Below are positions 18,044-27,154 of a stretch of 64,000 nt of DNA, piece by piece. The stretch's first letter is position 1, and each line of letters begins with the position of its first letter. Origin of the DNA: Roseiarcus sp963798015 (GTDB lineage Bacteria; Pseudomonadota; Alphaproteobacteria; Rhizobiales; Beijerinckiaceae); NCBI GenBank assembly GCA_963798015.1, contig CAWCSA010000016.1, positions 124,001 to 188,000 on the forward strand. Direction: 5' to 3'. The notes below the pieces were generated by a model, which was not told where the DNA came from, made no database searches, and was given only the letters and a program-made list of their open reading frames with translations. Position numbers and translations under genes: made by a program.

Positions 18044-18985
18044 ATGACGAACGGCTTCGTGCTCGCCACGGACCCGATGCTGCCGCCGCACGGGCTCGAG
18101 AGCACGGTCTACGCAATCGGAAATTTTGACGGCTTGCATCGTGGGCATCAGGCCGTTATCAGGCGCGCGGTCGCCATGGCGAAGGAGAGAGCGGCCCCCA
18201 GCGCTTTACTGACCTTCGAGCCGCATCCCGTCGACTTCTTTGCCGGACGTCCGGTCGTATTTCGATTGACGCCGCCGCGTGACAAAGCCGCGATATGCGC
18301 CAGGCTCGGGCTGACAGGTCTCGTTCTTATTCACTTTGACGCCGCGCTCGCTGCGATGAGCGCGGACGAGTTCATTACCAACGTTCTGGTTGCGCGGCTC
18401 GGAGCGAGCGCGGTCGTCGTCGGATGGGACTTCCATTTTGGCAAGGGCCGGTCCGGCTCCCCAGCCACGCTCGCCGAAGCTGGCGCAAGGCATGGCTTTG
18501 GGGTCGAAATTGTCACGAAAGTGGAAAGCGAAGCCGGCGTTTTCTCCTCGAGCGCCATTCGCCAGGCTCTCGAACGCGGCGATCTCGCCGCTGCGGCGCA
18601 AGGTCTCGGCCGCAACTATTCGGTTTCAGGCAGAGTAATTTCGGGCCAGCGCCTGGGACGCACCCTTGGCGTGCCGACGGCGAATATCGCGCTCGAGCCG
18701 ACCAACCGGCTTGCTCACGGAATTTACGCCGTCATGGCGCGCGTCGACGGGCGCGCTTTTCCCGCCGTCGCCAGTTTCGGCACCCGCCCGACGGTCGATG
18801 ACGGCCCGCCGCTGCTCGAGGTTCATCTCCTCGATTTCGATGGCGACCTTTATGGCCGCGAGATGGACGTCGAATTCGTTGAGCGCATCCGGGATGAGTT
18901 GAAGTTCGATTCCCTGGACGCGCTTGTCACCGAGATGAATCGCGACAAAGAGCGAGCCCGCGCCATTCTCGAAGGTTCGATATAA
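18044..18985 (+). CDS. ribF: Bifunctional riboflavin kinase / FAD synthetase
   Basis: 313 residues. Makes FMN from riboflavin and ATP, then FAD. The N-terminal adenylyltransferase domain has YAIGNFDGLHRGHQAVI (the HxGH motif) and SSSAIRQALERGDL; the C-terminal kinase domain has GQRLGRTLGVPTANI, the family's PTAN signature, and ends with FVERIRDELKFDSLDAL. ATG at 18044 chosen because upstream in-frame sequence overlaps maoC. It precedes ileS and lspA, the familiar ribF-ileS-lspA order. Confidence 0.95.
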   Translation: MTNGFVLATDPMLPPHGLESTVYAIGNFDGLHRGHQAVIRRAVAMAKERAAPSALLTFEPHPVDFFAGRPVVFRLTPPRDKAAICARLGLTGLVLIHFDAALAAMSADEFITNVLVARLGASAVVVGWDFHFGKGRSGSPATLAEAGARHGFGVEIVTKVESEAGVFSSSAIRQALERGDLAAAAQGLGRNYSVSGRVISGQRLGRTLGVPTANIALEPTNRLAHGIYAVMARVDGRAFPAVASFGTRPTVDDGPPLLEVHLLDFDGDLYGREMDVEFVERIRDELKFDSLDALVTEMNRDKERARAILEGSI

Positions 18986-19264
18986 CCGATGACAAATGTA
19001 ATAGGTCGTCGGGCGCCGTTTTTTCGGCCCGGAACTAAACCAGGTCCTAACCGCCTGATAAGATTGGTGGGCGCCGGTAAAATTACCGCTACGCCAGGTC
19101 CGCCTCCCGAGCCGCTCTCGATGGCATGGCGCTTTCAGCCGGCGCGCTCCAAGGCCGCCACGTCACGACAAGTTGGCCGGGCGCCGAGATCGAATTTGGC
19201 GAACTGCGCCAAATCCTCTAATCGGACGCGTCCGTTCAAAGCACCCGAATTTGGCCCTGGTCTC

Positions 19265-22200
19265 ATGTCCGACGCGTCTGTCACCGCTCTCGATTATTCT
19301 CGCACCCTCTATCTGCCAAAGACCGACTTTCCCATGCGCGCGGGCCTGCCGCAGAAGGAGCCGGAAATTCTGGCGCGTTGGGCGCGCGAGAACCTGTACG
19401 CAGAGCTGCGCCAGAGCGGCAAGGGCCGCCCAAAATTCGTGCTCCACGACGGGCCGCCTTACGCCAACGGCAATGTCCACATCGGCACCGCGCTCAACAA
19501 GACGCTGAAGGACATCGTCGTCCGGTCGCACCAGATGACCGGCCGCGAATCCAACTATGTGCCCGGCTGGGACTGCCACGGGCTGCCGATCGAATGGAAG
19601 GTCGAGGAAGAATTCTACCGAGCCAAGGGCAAGATGAAGCCCGACTTCTCGGATTCGCAGGCCATCATCGCCTTCCGCAAGGAATGCCGCGCCTATGCCG
19701 AACATTGGCTCGGCGTGCAGCGGGAGGAATTCAAGCGGCTCGGCGTCGTCGGCGATTGGGATCATCCCTACACGACGATGAGCTATCCGGCCGAAGCGCA
19801 GATCGCGCGGGAAATCTTCAAATTCGTCGCGAGCGGACTGCTGTATCGCGGCTCGAAGCCGGTCATGTGGAGCGTCGCCGAGAAGACGGCGCTCGCGGAG
19901 GCTGAGGTCGAATACGAAGACCATGTCAGCGACACGGTGTATGTGGCGTTCCCGTGTCGCATGCGTGCCCAGGAACAGGGGGAACGTTCGGCATTCGCAT
20001 GGAATGAGCTTGGCAAACTGGACGAGCACGGTCGGCCTGCTTCAGTGGTGATCTGGACGACGACTCCTTGGACGATTCCCGGTAACCGTGCGATCGCCTT
20101 TTCGCCTAAAATCGCTTACGGTCTATACCGTGTGACGGAGGCACTTTCTGGCAATTGGGCGTCGATTGGCGCTCGATATGTGCTTGCGGATACGCTTGCT
20201 GCGGAGGTCTTCAAGGCAGCCAAGGTCGAAGCATATGAGCGCCTTGGTTCTGTCGACGCGAACGCCCTCGAACTGGGCGAATGTTTGCACCCACTGTCAG
20301 GACTTGAGGGCGGCTATACGTTTGCCGTTCCCCTGCTTGCAGGCAACCATGTCACGGAGGACGCGGGCACGGGCTTCGTCCATACCGCGCCAGGTCATGG
20401 GCGCGAGGATTTCGAGCTCTGGTCGTCCAATACGCTGCAGCTTTACGGGCGCGGCATCGAAACCCGCATTCCCTACACGGTCGACGAGAACGGCGCTTTC
20501 ACCGACGACGCGCCCGGTTTCGAGGGCAAGCGCGTCATCACTGACAAGGGGAGACCCGGCGACGCGAACGGGGCCGTCATCGAGGCGCTCATCGAGGCGG
20601 GCACGCTCGTCGCGCGCGGCAAGCTCAAGCACCAGTATCCGCACAGCTGGCGATCGAAAACGCCGGTGATTTTCCGCAACACACCGCAATGGTTCATTGC
20701 GATGGATCGACCGATCACAGACCCAACTGTCCCACTAGAGAAACGTGTCGCCGACCGATTGTCATCCGGAGCATCGGTCGACCTTCAAGCGTTTGATACA
20801 CTTCGTAATCGGGCTCTCGCCGCGATCGGCGAGACACGTTGGGTTCCCATTGCGGGTGAGAACCGCATTCGTGGAATGGTGAGCGCCAAGCCGGATTGGG
20901 TAGTCAGTCGCCAGCGCGCCTGGGGCGTGCCGCTGTCGATCTTTGTGCGCAAAGGCGACGAAGAACCGCTCCACGACGAGAACGTCAACCGCCGCATCGC
21001 CGATGCTTATGAGAACGAAGGCGCCGACGCGTGGTTCGCCGAAGGCGCGAAGACGCGCTTCCTCGGGCCGGAACACAATCCTGACGACTACGACAAGATC
21101 GACGATCTGGTCGAAGTCTGGTTCGACTCCGGCTCCACCCACGCCTTCGTCCTAGAGGACCCCGAGCACTTTCCGGGATTGGCCGGCATCCGGCGGGCGA
21201 TCGACGGGGGCGAAGACACCGTCATGTATCTCGAGGGCTCGGACCAGCATCGCGGCTGGTTCCAGTCGTCGCTTCTGGAAAGCTGCGGCACGCGCGGACG
21301 GGCTCCATTCGACGTGGTGCTGACCCACGGATTCACGCTCGACGAGAGCGGGCGCAAAATGTCGAAGTCGCTCGGCAACCAGACCTTCCCGCAGGACGTG
21401 ATCCGCGTTTCGGGCGCCGACATCCTGCGTCTCTGGGTCGCCAGCGTCGACTATACCGACGATCAACGCATCGGCCCCGAAATCCTGAAAGCGGTCAGCG
21501 ACAATTATCGCAAGCTGCGCAACACGATGCGCTGGATGCTGGGAACGCTGGCTCATCGGGAGCCCGGCGATTCGGTCGGCCACTCGGCAATGACTGGGCT
21601 CGAGCGCTTGATGCTGCACAAGCTTGTCGACCTCGATCTCAAGATTCGCGAGGCTTACGAGAATTTCGACTTCGCGCGCGTCGTCGCGACACTGACCGCG
21701 TTCATGAACGCCGACCTCTCCGCCTTTTATTTCGACATTCGCAAGGACGCGCTCTACTGCGATCCGCCGTCAAGCGTCCGGCGACGCGGAGCGCTGGAAG
21801 CAATCGAGCACATTTTCCGCGCCGTGACGGTTTGGCTCGCGCCGGTCCTGGTTTTCACCGCGGAGGAAGCCTGGTCGGCGCGAGACGCCGCCCATGGCTC
21901 GATCCATCTCGAGCAATTTCCGGCGATACCCAAAGCGTGGCAGGATGACGAACTGGCCAAGACCTGGGAGACGATCCGCATGTTGCGGCTCGCCGTCACT
22001 GGCGCGATCGAAATCGCTCGCGCTGAGAAGCAGATCGGCTCGTCCCTCGAAGCCGCGCCACGGGTCTATCTCAGCAATCCCGAGCATGTGAAGGCGCTCG
22101 ATGGCATTGATTTTGCCGAGGTCTGCATCACTTCGGACATTGCGGTCGAATTTGGGAAGCCGATTCCCGGAAGCGCGTTTCGACTGCCCGACGCGCCTGA

Positions 22201-22354
22201 CGTCGGCGTCGTTGTGGAACGAGCGAAAGGCCTGAAATGCGCCCGCTCGTGGCGTTACTTCGATCCGGCCACCGCCTCGCCTGAGTTTCCCGACGTGACC
22301 CCACGCGACGCGGAGGCGCTTCGCGAACTTAAAGATCCGGGTCGCTTGTCATGA
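19265..22354 (+). CDS. ileS: Isoleucyl-tRNA synthetase
   Basis: 1029 residues from the ATG at 19265; the frame is open back to 18989, but family length and the MSDASVTALDYSRTLYLPKT opening favour the later start. Class I synthetase: the HIGH motif reads HIGT (GNVHIGTALNK), KMSKS is intact (GRKMSKSLGNQ), and the editing domain has WTTTPWTIPGNRAIAF and GTGFVHTAPGHG. Stretches around 20041-20350 and 20690-20890 use codons (CTT, CGT, GGT) unlike the rest of the gene. The stop overlaps the lspA start (ATGA). Confidence 0.95.
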   Translation: MSDASVTALDYSRTLYLPKTDFPMRAGLPQKEPEILARWARENLYAELRQSGKGRPKFVLHDGPPYANGNVHIGTALNKTLKDIVVRSHQMTGRESNYVPGWDCHGLPIEWKVEEEFYRAKGKMKPDFSDSQAIIAFRKECRAYAEHWLGVQREEFKRLGVVGDWDHPYTTMSYPAEAQIAREIFKFVASGLLYRGSKPVMWSVAEKTALAEAEVEYEDHVSDTVYVAFPCRMRAQEQGERSAFAWNELGKLDEHGRPASVVIWTTTPWTIPGNRAIAFSPKIAYGLYRVTEALSGNWASIGARYVLADTLAAEVFKAAKVEAYERLGSVDANALELGECLHPLSGLEGGYTFAVPLLAGNHVTEDAGTGFVHTAPGHGREDFELWSSNTLQLYGRGIETRIPYTVDENGAFTDDAPGFEGKRVITDKGRPGDANGAVIEALIEAGTLVARGKLKHQYPHSWRSKTPVIFRNTPQWFIAMDRPITDPTVPLEKRVADRLSSGASVDLQAFDTLRNRALAAIGETRWVPIAGENRIRGMVSAKPDWVVSRQRAWGVPLSIFVRKGDEEPLHDENVNRRIADAYENEGADAWFAEGAKTRFLGPEHNPDDYDKIDDLVEVWFDSGSTHAFVLEDPEHFPGLAGIRRAIDGGEDTVMYLEGSDQHRGWFQSSLLESCGTRGRAPFDVVLTHGFTLDESGRKMSKSLGNQTFPQDVIRVSGADILRLWVASVDYTDDQRIGPEILKAVSDNYRKLRNTMRWMLGTLAHREPGDSVGHSAMTGLERLMLHKLVDLDLKIREAYENFDFARVVATLTAFMNADLSAFYFDIRKDALYCDPPSSVRRRGALEAIEHIFRAVTVWLAPVLVFTAEEAWSARDAAHGSIHLEQFPAIPKAWQDDELAKTWETIRMLRLAVTGAIEIARAEKQIGSSLEAAPRVYLSNPEHVKALDGIDFAEVCITSDIAVEFGKPIPGSAFRLPDAPDVGVVVERAKGLKCARSWRYFDPATASPEFPDVTPRDAEALRELKDPGRLS

Positions 22355-22854
22355 AGCCTCCCGCGGTCGGCGGCGTTGTCGCGCTCGCCGTGGTGCTGGT
22401 CGACCAAATCGTAAAAGCTGGCGTTCTGTCCTATTCCGCCCGACCCGCCGTCGATCCGACGCCTCTCACCCCGTTCCTCGATCTCGCGCTGCGCTGGAAC
22501 CGGGGCATTTCGTTCAGCTTGTTCGCCCGCGATTCCGCCTTGGGGCAGGTCGCGCTGGTGGCGCTGACTCTGGCGGTGACGGGCTTACTCATTTTGTGGT
22601 TGCTTCGATCCCGATCGGGGCTTCCCGCCGTCGGCCTTGGATTGATTATTGGCGGCGCTCTGGGCAATGCAATTGATCGGGTTGCGCACGGCGCCGTCGT
22701 CGACTATCTCGATCTGCATGCCTTTGGACGGCACTTTTTCGTCTTCAATGTCGCTGACGCGGCCATTAACATCGGGGTCGCGCTCTTAATTCTCGACTTA
22801 CTGTTAGCTCCCGCGGCGCCGAAACAGTCAAAATCAAGGGAGCCAGTCTTGTAG
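22351..22854 (+). CDS. lspA: Lipoprotein signal peptidase (signal peptidase II)
   Basis: 167 residues, four membrane helices. Removes signal peptides from prolipoproteins such as CpaD in this window. The catalytic aspartates are Asp118 in GAVVDYLDLH and Asp136 in FNVADAAINIG; GNAIDRVAHG is the other conserved block. Its ATG overlaps the ileS stop, so translation is probably coupled. The C-terminal tail after the last helix is short and polar. Confidence 0.95.
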   Translation: MKPPAVGGVVALAVVLVDQIVKAGVLSYSARPAVDPTPLTPFLDLALRWNRGISFSLFARDSALGQVALVALTLAVTGLLILWLLRSRSGLPAVGLGLIIGGALGNAIDRVAHGAVVDYLDLHAFGRHFFVFNVADAAINIGVALLILDLLLAPAAPKQSKSREPVL

Positions 22855-22988
22855 CGCGAGCTGGAGATTGGCTCTGGCCCAAGATATTAACGGAGTTGCA
22901 ACCGTCATCGAATAGCCGGAATTCATGGCGAGATACGCCAGCGTTGAACCGTTGTCGCAACGCTTCCGGCAGAAAAGAGGTCCTGACG

Positions 22989-23600
22989 ATGGGCTTTGGT
23001 TTGCGGTCAGTTGCGGTCGCCTTGGCGTTGACATCCGCCAGTTTGGTTAGTTCGCCCAGTTGGGCGGGCGACGATGGCGCTGCGCCTCTATGGCAAGGGA
23101 TTGGATCGATCTTCGGTCCAGTTGTTGGATTTACGGGCCTTGGCGGTGGGGAAAAGCCCCCGCCGATCGAGTATCGCGAACACGGCAAGCTTGTCCTGCC
23201 GCCGAATACTGAGTTGCCGCCGCCCGGCGCCGCCGTTACCGCGGATCCCGCCTGGCCCGTGAACCAGGAGATCCTGCGCAAGAAAGCGCTCAAGGAAGAG
23301 GGAAAGAAGGAAATCGCCGGGGTTGGTGATGCGCGTCTGCGCTACACCCATGGGTTTCCGGCGAACGAACCCGTGACCATTCGTTCGGTAGATCCAGACG
23401 GACAATATGTGAAGTGCCAAAGCAATTGCGGATCGAGTTCATCGGTGCTAAGCAACCTCAACCCACTGAAATGGGTCGGAATGGGCGGAAAGTCGGATGC
23501 GAAGGCTCTAGGTCCTGAGCCCGATCGCGAATGGCTAACCGATCCTCCAAAGGGTTTCCGCTCTCCGGTTGAACCGGTACAAGGGTCCGCTAAAAACTGA
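22989..23600 (+). CDS. Exported protein of unknown function next to lspA
   Basis: 203 residues from the ATG at 22989, which follows an AGAGG Shine-Dalgarno; the frame is open further upstream without a good start. A signal peptide ends ...SSPSWAGDDG. The mature part is Pro/Gly-rich, with a GFTGLGGGEKPPPIEYREHG segment, an LPPPGA segment and two cysteines in VKCQSNCGSSSS that could form a disulfide. Similar small proteins are, as I recall, found beside lspA in several Rhizobiales. No function can be assigned. Confidence 0.7.
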   Translation: MGFGLRSVAVALALTSASLVSSPSWAGDDGAAPLWQGIGSIFGPVVGFTGLGGGEKPPPIEYREHGKLVLPPNTELPPPGAAVTADPAWPVNQEILRKKALKEEGKKEIAGVGDARLRYTHGFPANEPVTIRSVDPDGQYVKCQSNCGSSSSVLSNLNPLKWVGMGGKSDAKALGPEPDREWLTDPPKGFRSPVEPVQGSAKN

Positions 23601-24049
23601 TCAATCTACTGGCTTATGCTTTGACGCCACTTTTGTGATTTGGACCCAGAATTGAGCCTGGATCGAATCGCGGCTTGGCTATCCAAGCAAAAACCGCTAC
23701 TCTGGTTGCAAAGGATTCGCCGGCAGCGCAAATTTTCCCGCCTTGGCCTTTCGCCCCGAGCCAACGCGAACTATTTGATCGCGGGAAGGGTTGCCGAGGC
23801 GACCTGCAGGCAGGCCTTCCGCACATAGGACCATGGTCCTAGCGCGGCGCGGGGCGCCGCTGGTAAAGGGAATTTCGCACGGGATCGAGATCAATGCGAT
23901 TGGTCATGTCCGTGCGTCGGGTGTGATGAGTCAGCCCATTCGAATGACGCGAAGGCGTAAATCGTCTCTCTCACACGAAAATCGAGAAAGCTTGGGCCGA
24001 AAACGATCGGAAAGCTGTGGGCTAATCGGATGGATGTTGGGAAGTCAAA
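23601..24049. other. Intergenic region with palindromes
   Basis: 449 bases between the exported protein and the DUF4167 gene. No frame has a credible start or family match. The notable content is a 16-bp perfect palindrome followed directly by a GC hairpin (annotated separately). The last 120 bases before DUF4167 are less GC-rich and probably carry its promoter, but no clear -35/-10 pair was found. Confidence 0.55.
23826..23860. repeat. 16-bp palindrome followed by a GC-rich hairpin
   Basis: TAGGACCATGGTCCTA (23826-23841) is a perfect palindrome. Two bases later GCGGCGC-GGG-GCGCCGC (23844-23860) can form a 7-bp stem with a three-base loop. There is no U-tract, so a simple terminator is unlikely. 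Upstream, at 23803-23810, lies the further palindrome CCTGCAGG. It could be a protein-binding site or a relic of an extragenic repeat. Confidence 0.5.
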
Positions 24050-25018
24050 ATGAGACCAGGTCAGAATAAGCAGAGGATGCGCGGCCGGCCGACAAATAAT
24101 CGGCGAGGGCCCAATCCTTTGACGCGATCCTATGAATTGAACGGACCAGACGTAAAAATTCGCGGCAATGCGCATCACGTCGCGGAAAAATACCTCCAGC
24201 TCGCGAGAGATGCTCACACGGGCGGAGATCCGGTCGCGGCGGAGAATTATTTGCAACACGCGGAGCATTACTATCGGCTTATTGCCGCCGCGCAGGCTGC
24301 ACAGGCGCTCGCGCAAAGCGGTCAGCAGCGCCCGCCCGGTGAGGATGAGAATGACCAGGAGGATGACGGCGATTTTGACCCGCTGTCGGATCGTTTCGCC
24401 TCTCCCGCGGAGCGGCAAGCCGCTTTCCAGCCGCCGCAGCAAGGATTTCAACCGCAACCGACCGCAGCGCCGAACGCCCCACAGCCATTCGTTGAGAGAC
24501 CGGCGTACGAGGGCGAGCGTCAGGGCGGCAACGACCGGGGGGGCTTTGCGCCCCGGCAGGATCGTCAGGGCAACCGATTTCAGGACCGAGGACCGCGACC
24601 CGATCGCCCTTACCAAGACCGCAACAACGAGGGGTATCGCGACAATCGACAAGGACGCGACGGTCGTCCACGGGATTTCCGGCCCTATCGCGATCCTCAG
24701 CCGGCGCGTGAACCTGCTGCAGATGCGGCGGCGGCGCCGGGGCTTCCCTCCTTCATAACGGCAAGCCCGAGGATCAATAATCCGGATCCGGCCATGGACG
24801 CGCCGTCGCCCGAGACGATAGCTTCTCTGCCGCCTGTCGTGGCGCCTGAGGTTGCTCCTGCGGGATTCGAGTCGCCGTCAGAGGGAAGCGCTTTTCCAGC
24901 CCGGGGTCGACGTAGGCGGCTGCGGTCGCCCTATGGATTTGGCGGAGCGAATTCAGGTGAAGGCGAGCAACCGGACGCGACTCCGGAAATCGCCGACGAT
25001 ACGCCGGTCAGGGAATAG
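24050..25018 (+). CDS. DUF4167 domain-containing protein
   Basis: 322 residues. The N-terminal 85 residues are the conserved DUF4167 domain (RMRGRPTNNRRGPNPLTRSYE, then KIRGNAHHVAEKYLQLARDA and NYLQHAEHYYRLIAAAQ). The rest is low-complexity, rich in Arg, Gly, Gln, Asp and Pro (for example DRQGNRFQDRGPRPDRPYQD), which suggests a disordered, possibly RNA-binding tail. Widespread in Rhizobiales, function not established to my knowledge. The domain gives high confidence in the family, none in a function. Confidence 0.88.
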   Translation: MRPGQNKQRMRGRPTNNRRGPNPLTRSYELNGPDVKIRGNAHHVAEKYLQLARDAHTGGDPVAAENYLQHAEHYYRLIAAAQAAQALAQSGQQRPPGEDENDQEDDGDFDPLSDRFASPAERQAAFQPPQQGFQPQPTAAPNAPQPFVERPAYEGERQGGNDRGGFAPRQDRQGNRFQDRGPRPDRPYQDRNNEGYRDNRQGRDGRPRDFRPYRDPQPAREPAADAAAAPGLPSFITASPRINNPDPAMDAPSPETIASLPPVVAPEVAPAGFESPSEGSAFPARGRRRRLRSPYGFGGANSGEGEQPDATPEIADDTPVRE

Positions 25019-25061
25019 CAACTGGGCGGCGGCTCTGGTCGCGTGTGATTGTGCGCCGCGC

Positions 25062-25757
25062 TCACGCAGCGGGCGAGCCGTCAGCGGAATAGGCTGCAAC
25101 CTCGACGTCCCTCATGCGGGGGGCTGGGGCAACCGTTAGGGTAACGGTCTCCGGCGAAGTTGAGACGTTGAGCGTTGCGTCACACTCGCGGGCCAGAAGC
25201 GTTGTGAAATAGAGCTGGATGGAATGGCCGTCGACGGGCTCGTTGGGAACCGCGTTGGTCAGGAAGTCGGTCGCGCTGTGGGACAGTCGGGCATTTGTAC
25301 CCTTGGCCTCGACGCGCATCGTGACGGCGTTGTCTTCGCCCGAAAGGTCCACACTAATGACCCCGCCCCGGGGCACGGCGCTTGCAGCGATCAGGCAGAG
25401 GTTCAGCAATAGCTTGACCGCGGTTCTCGACGCCATGCGTCGACCACAGTTCCATTCCAAAACCGTGCGGCCGTTGGCGAAAAGCTCCCTTGCCACCTTT
25501 TCCGCGTCACCCGTGTCGAGCAGCGCGCCGAAGGAACCGGCGGCGCCGAACGCAAGCCGGCAAAATTGAAGGCGTGCGGAGGCTGAGACCGCGCTCTTTT
25601 TGATGAGCTCCATGGCCACAGTGCGCATCTCTTCGTCCTCCTCGCCATCGAGCACCTCGAGGCCATTGATGATCGCTCCAACCGGGCTGATCACGTCGTG
25701 GCATACGCGCGAGCAAAGCAGGGCGGCGAGGTCGAGCGGTGTGAGCGAGGCCATCAT
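25062..25757 (-). CDS. chpT: Histidine phosphotransferase ChpT
   Basis: 231 residues from the ATG at 25757 (a TTG precedes it, an ATG follows). ChpT relays phosphate from the kinase CckA to CtrA and CpdR, controlling the alphaproteobacterial cell cycle. The phosphorylated residue is His20 in LCSRVCHDVISPVGAIING; the dimer helices and degenerate ATPase-like domain (LLLNLCLIAASAVPRGG) follow. It lies convergent with DUF4167 and divergent from cysQ. Possible CtrA boxes elsewhere in the window fit its presence. Confidence 0.88.
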   Translation of the reverse strand: MMASLTPLDLAALLCSRVCHDVISPVGAIINGLEVLDGEEDEEMRTVAMELIKKSAVSASARLQFCRLAFGAAGSFGALLDTGDAEKVARELFANGRTVLEWNCGRRMASRTAVKLLLNLCLIAASAVPRGGVISVDLSGEDNAVTMRVEAKGTNARLSHSATDFLTNAVPNEPVDGHSIQLYFTTLLARECDATLNVSTSPETVTLTVAPAPRMRDVEVAAYSADGSPAA

Positions 25758-25930
25758 CAAGCGTTCGATCCTGGGTTCGATTTCAGGGCCTTTAGCCGAG
25801 GCGGAGGCGCGGTGGCGGCATTTGCCTGATTCGATTCCTATCTATCCGATTCGCACCCGGCTTGCGATGCTGCCCCACTTGCGCCAATGGGTCGTTTCGT
25901 CGGGCCGTTGACTGAGATAGGGAAGACAAC

Positions 25931-26788
25931 TTGAGTTCTGTTCTCCGGGATCCAAATCTTTTCTCGCTCGATCGCGCGAATCGCGAGGAAATTGCCCTGT
26001 TTCTTGCGAAGGCCGCGCTCGCGGCCGGACCGGCGGTGATGGAGGAGTACGAGCGGGGCTGCACGGTTGCATCGAAAGAAGACGGCAGTCCGGTGACGTC
26101 AGCCGATCAACGGGCCGAGGTGATCATCTGCGAATATCTCGCGCGCCTGGCGCCCATGCCGCCCGTGTGTGCCGAGGAATCGATGGCGGGCGGGGCGAAG
26201 GTTGAAGTCGCCGAGCGTTTCCTGCTAGTCGACCCGCTCGATGGAACGCGGGAATTCCTTGCTGGCAACGGCGAGTTTACGATCAATGTCGCCATGATCG
26301 AGAGGGGCGCTCCTGTCGCCGGCGCGGTCTATGCGCCCGCGATCGGCCGGTTATGGGCCGGGGGTGAAACGGCCTTCACGTGTGAAGCGCCGGTTGGCGC
26401 GGCCTTGCCTGCCGAAGGATCGCGGCGGCCCATCAGGACCCGCAGCGCGCCAACGAGTCTCACCGCTTTCGCAAGCCGCTCACATCTCGATTCCGAGTTG
26501 GATTCCTTTCTCCAGAGATTGCCAATCGAGGAGACCCGCTTCGCGGGTTCCTCGCTGAAATTTTGCCTCATCGCTGAGGGCCTTGGGGATGTCTATCCGC
26601 GGTTCGCGCCAACGATGGAATGGGACACGGCGGCGGGCGACGCAGTTTTGCGCGCGGCCGGCGGCGGAGTTTTCGATCCTTCTGGACTGCCGCTGGCTTA
26701 CGGTAGAGTTGACAATGGATTACGCAATGGCCCGTTCATCGCATGGGGTGACCCGACTGCAGCCAAGCGATTGGGATATTTAAAATAA
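25931..26788 (+). CDS. cysQ: 3'(2'),5'-bisphosphate nucleotidase, inositol monophosphatase family
   Basis: 285 residues from a TTG start preceded by AGGGAAG. The two signatures of the lithium-sensitive phosphatase family are present: VDPLDGTREFLAGNGEFT (metal-binding) and EWDTAAGDAVLRAAGG. The TREF and GEFTIN variants point to CysQ, which hydrolyses phosphoadenosine phosphate made during sulfate assimilation, rather than inositol monophosphatase (SuhB). Cytoplasmic or membrane-associated. It is divergent from chpT. Confidence 0.88.
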   Translation: MSSVLRDPNLFSLDRANREEIALFLAKAALAAGPAVMEEYERGCTVASKEDGSPVTSADQRAEVIICEYLARLAPMPPVCAEESMAGGAKVEVAERFLLVDPLDGTREFLAGNGEFTINVAMIERGAPVAGAVYAPAIGRLWAGGETAFTCEAPVGAALPAEGSRRPIRTRSAPTSLTAFASRSHLDSELDSFLQRLPIEETRFAGSSLKFCLIAEGLGDVYPRFAPTMEWDTAAGDAVLRAAGGGVFDPSGLPLAYGRVDNGLRNGPFIAWGDPTAAKRLGYLK

Positions 26789-26872
26789 TCGCTCGCGGAT
26801 TTGCGAGGCATACACCGAATTTGCAATGCCGCGCCGTGGCGCCCGTTAACGTAAACCGCAACCTCCGGCCTT

Positions 26873-26887
26873 TTGACCATTTGTTAA
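26873..26887 (+). promoter_or_regulatory. Candidate CtrA box upstream of the small gene at 26945
   Basis: TTGA-CCATTTG-TTAA is one mismatch from TTAA-N7-TTAA, and the left half plus spacer (TTGACCAT) is one mismatch from the TTAACCAT half-site. It lies 57 bases upstream of the small gene. A second TTAAC word occurs at 26846-26850. This is the same class of near-match as the one upstream of cpaB. Chance occurrence cannot be excluded. Confidence 0.35.
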
Positions 26888-26944
26888 CCTTGGCCCTTCG
26901 ACACTGGGAGCGATCAAGACGATCGACCGATTCTCGAGGGCCAC

Positions 26945-27154
26945 ATGAACAATGTCATCCATTTCAGGCCCGCGAACAGTCCCCGGCGCATGGCTTCGGG
27001 CGAGCGCGGCGCGGCCCAGATCTTGTTCTTCACCGGCGTGCGGTATCAGCGCTGGGGCGAAGACACGCTCGCTCCGCAGCCGCAAGCGCAAAGCTCCCGG
27101 CGAAAGCGCGTTCAGATTGGCGAAACCGGCAGGGAACGGAAGAGCCAGCGCTGA
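26945..27154 (+). CDS. Small basic hypothetical protein
   Basis: 69 residues, MNNVIHFRPANSPRR at the start, a central ILFFTGVRYQRWGED segment and a strongly basic C-terminus. A GAGGG Shine-Dalgarno lies seven bases before the ATG, and the codon pattern looks like that of real genes here. The ILFFTGVRYxR phrase resembles short proteins I recall from other Rhizobiales, but no function is known. A possible CtrA site is upstream. The serC leader RNA begins 130 bases downstream. Confidence 0.6.
   Translation: MNNVIHFRPANSPRRMASGERGAAQILFFTGVRYQRWGEDTLAPQPQAQSSRRKRVQIGETGRERKSQR

Noticed and set aside
18986..19264. Possible T-box or attenuator before ileS
   Set aside because: No T-box signature or terminator/antiterminator pair is visible, and T-boxes are not expected in Proteobacteria. 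A small GCCG-TTTTTT-CGGC stem at 19014-19030 is too weak.
25745..25800. GGTTCGATTTC sequence like a tRNA T-arm
   Set aside because: No acceptor stem, anticodon arm or D-arm can be drawn around it; it lies at the start of chpT.
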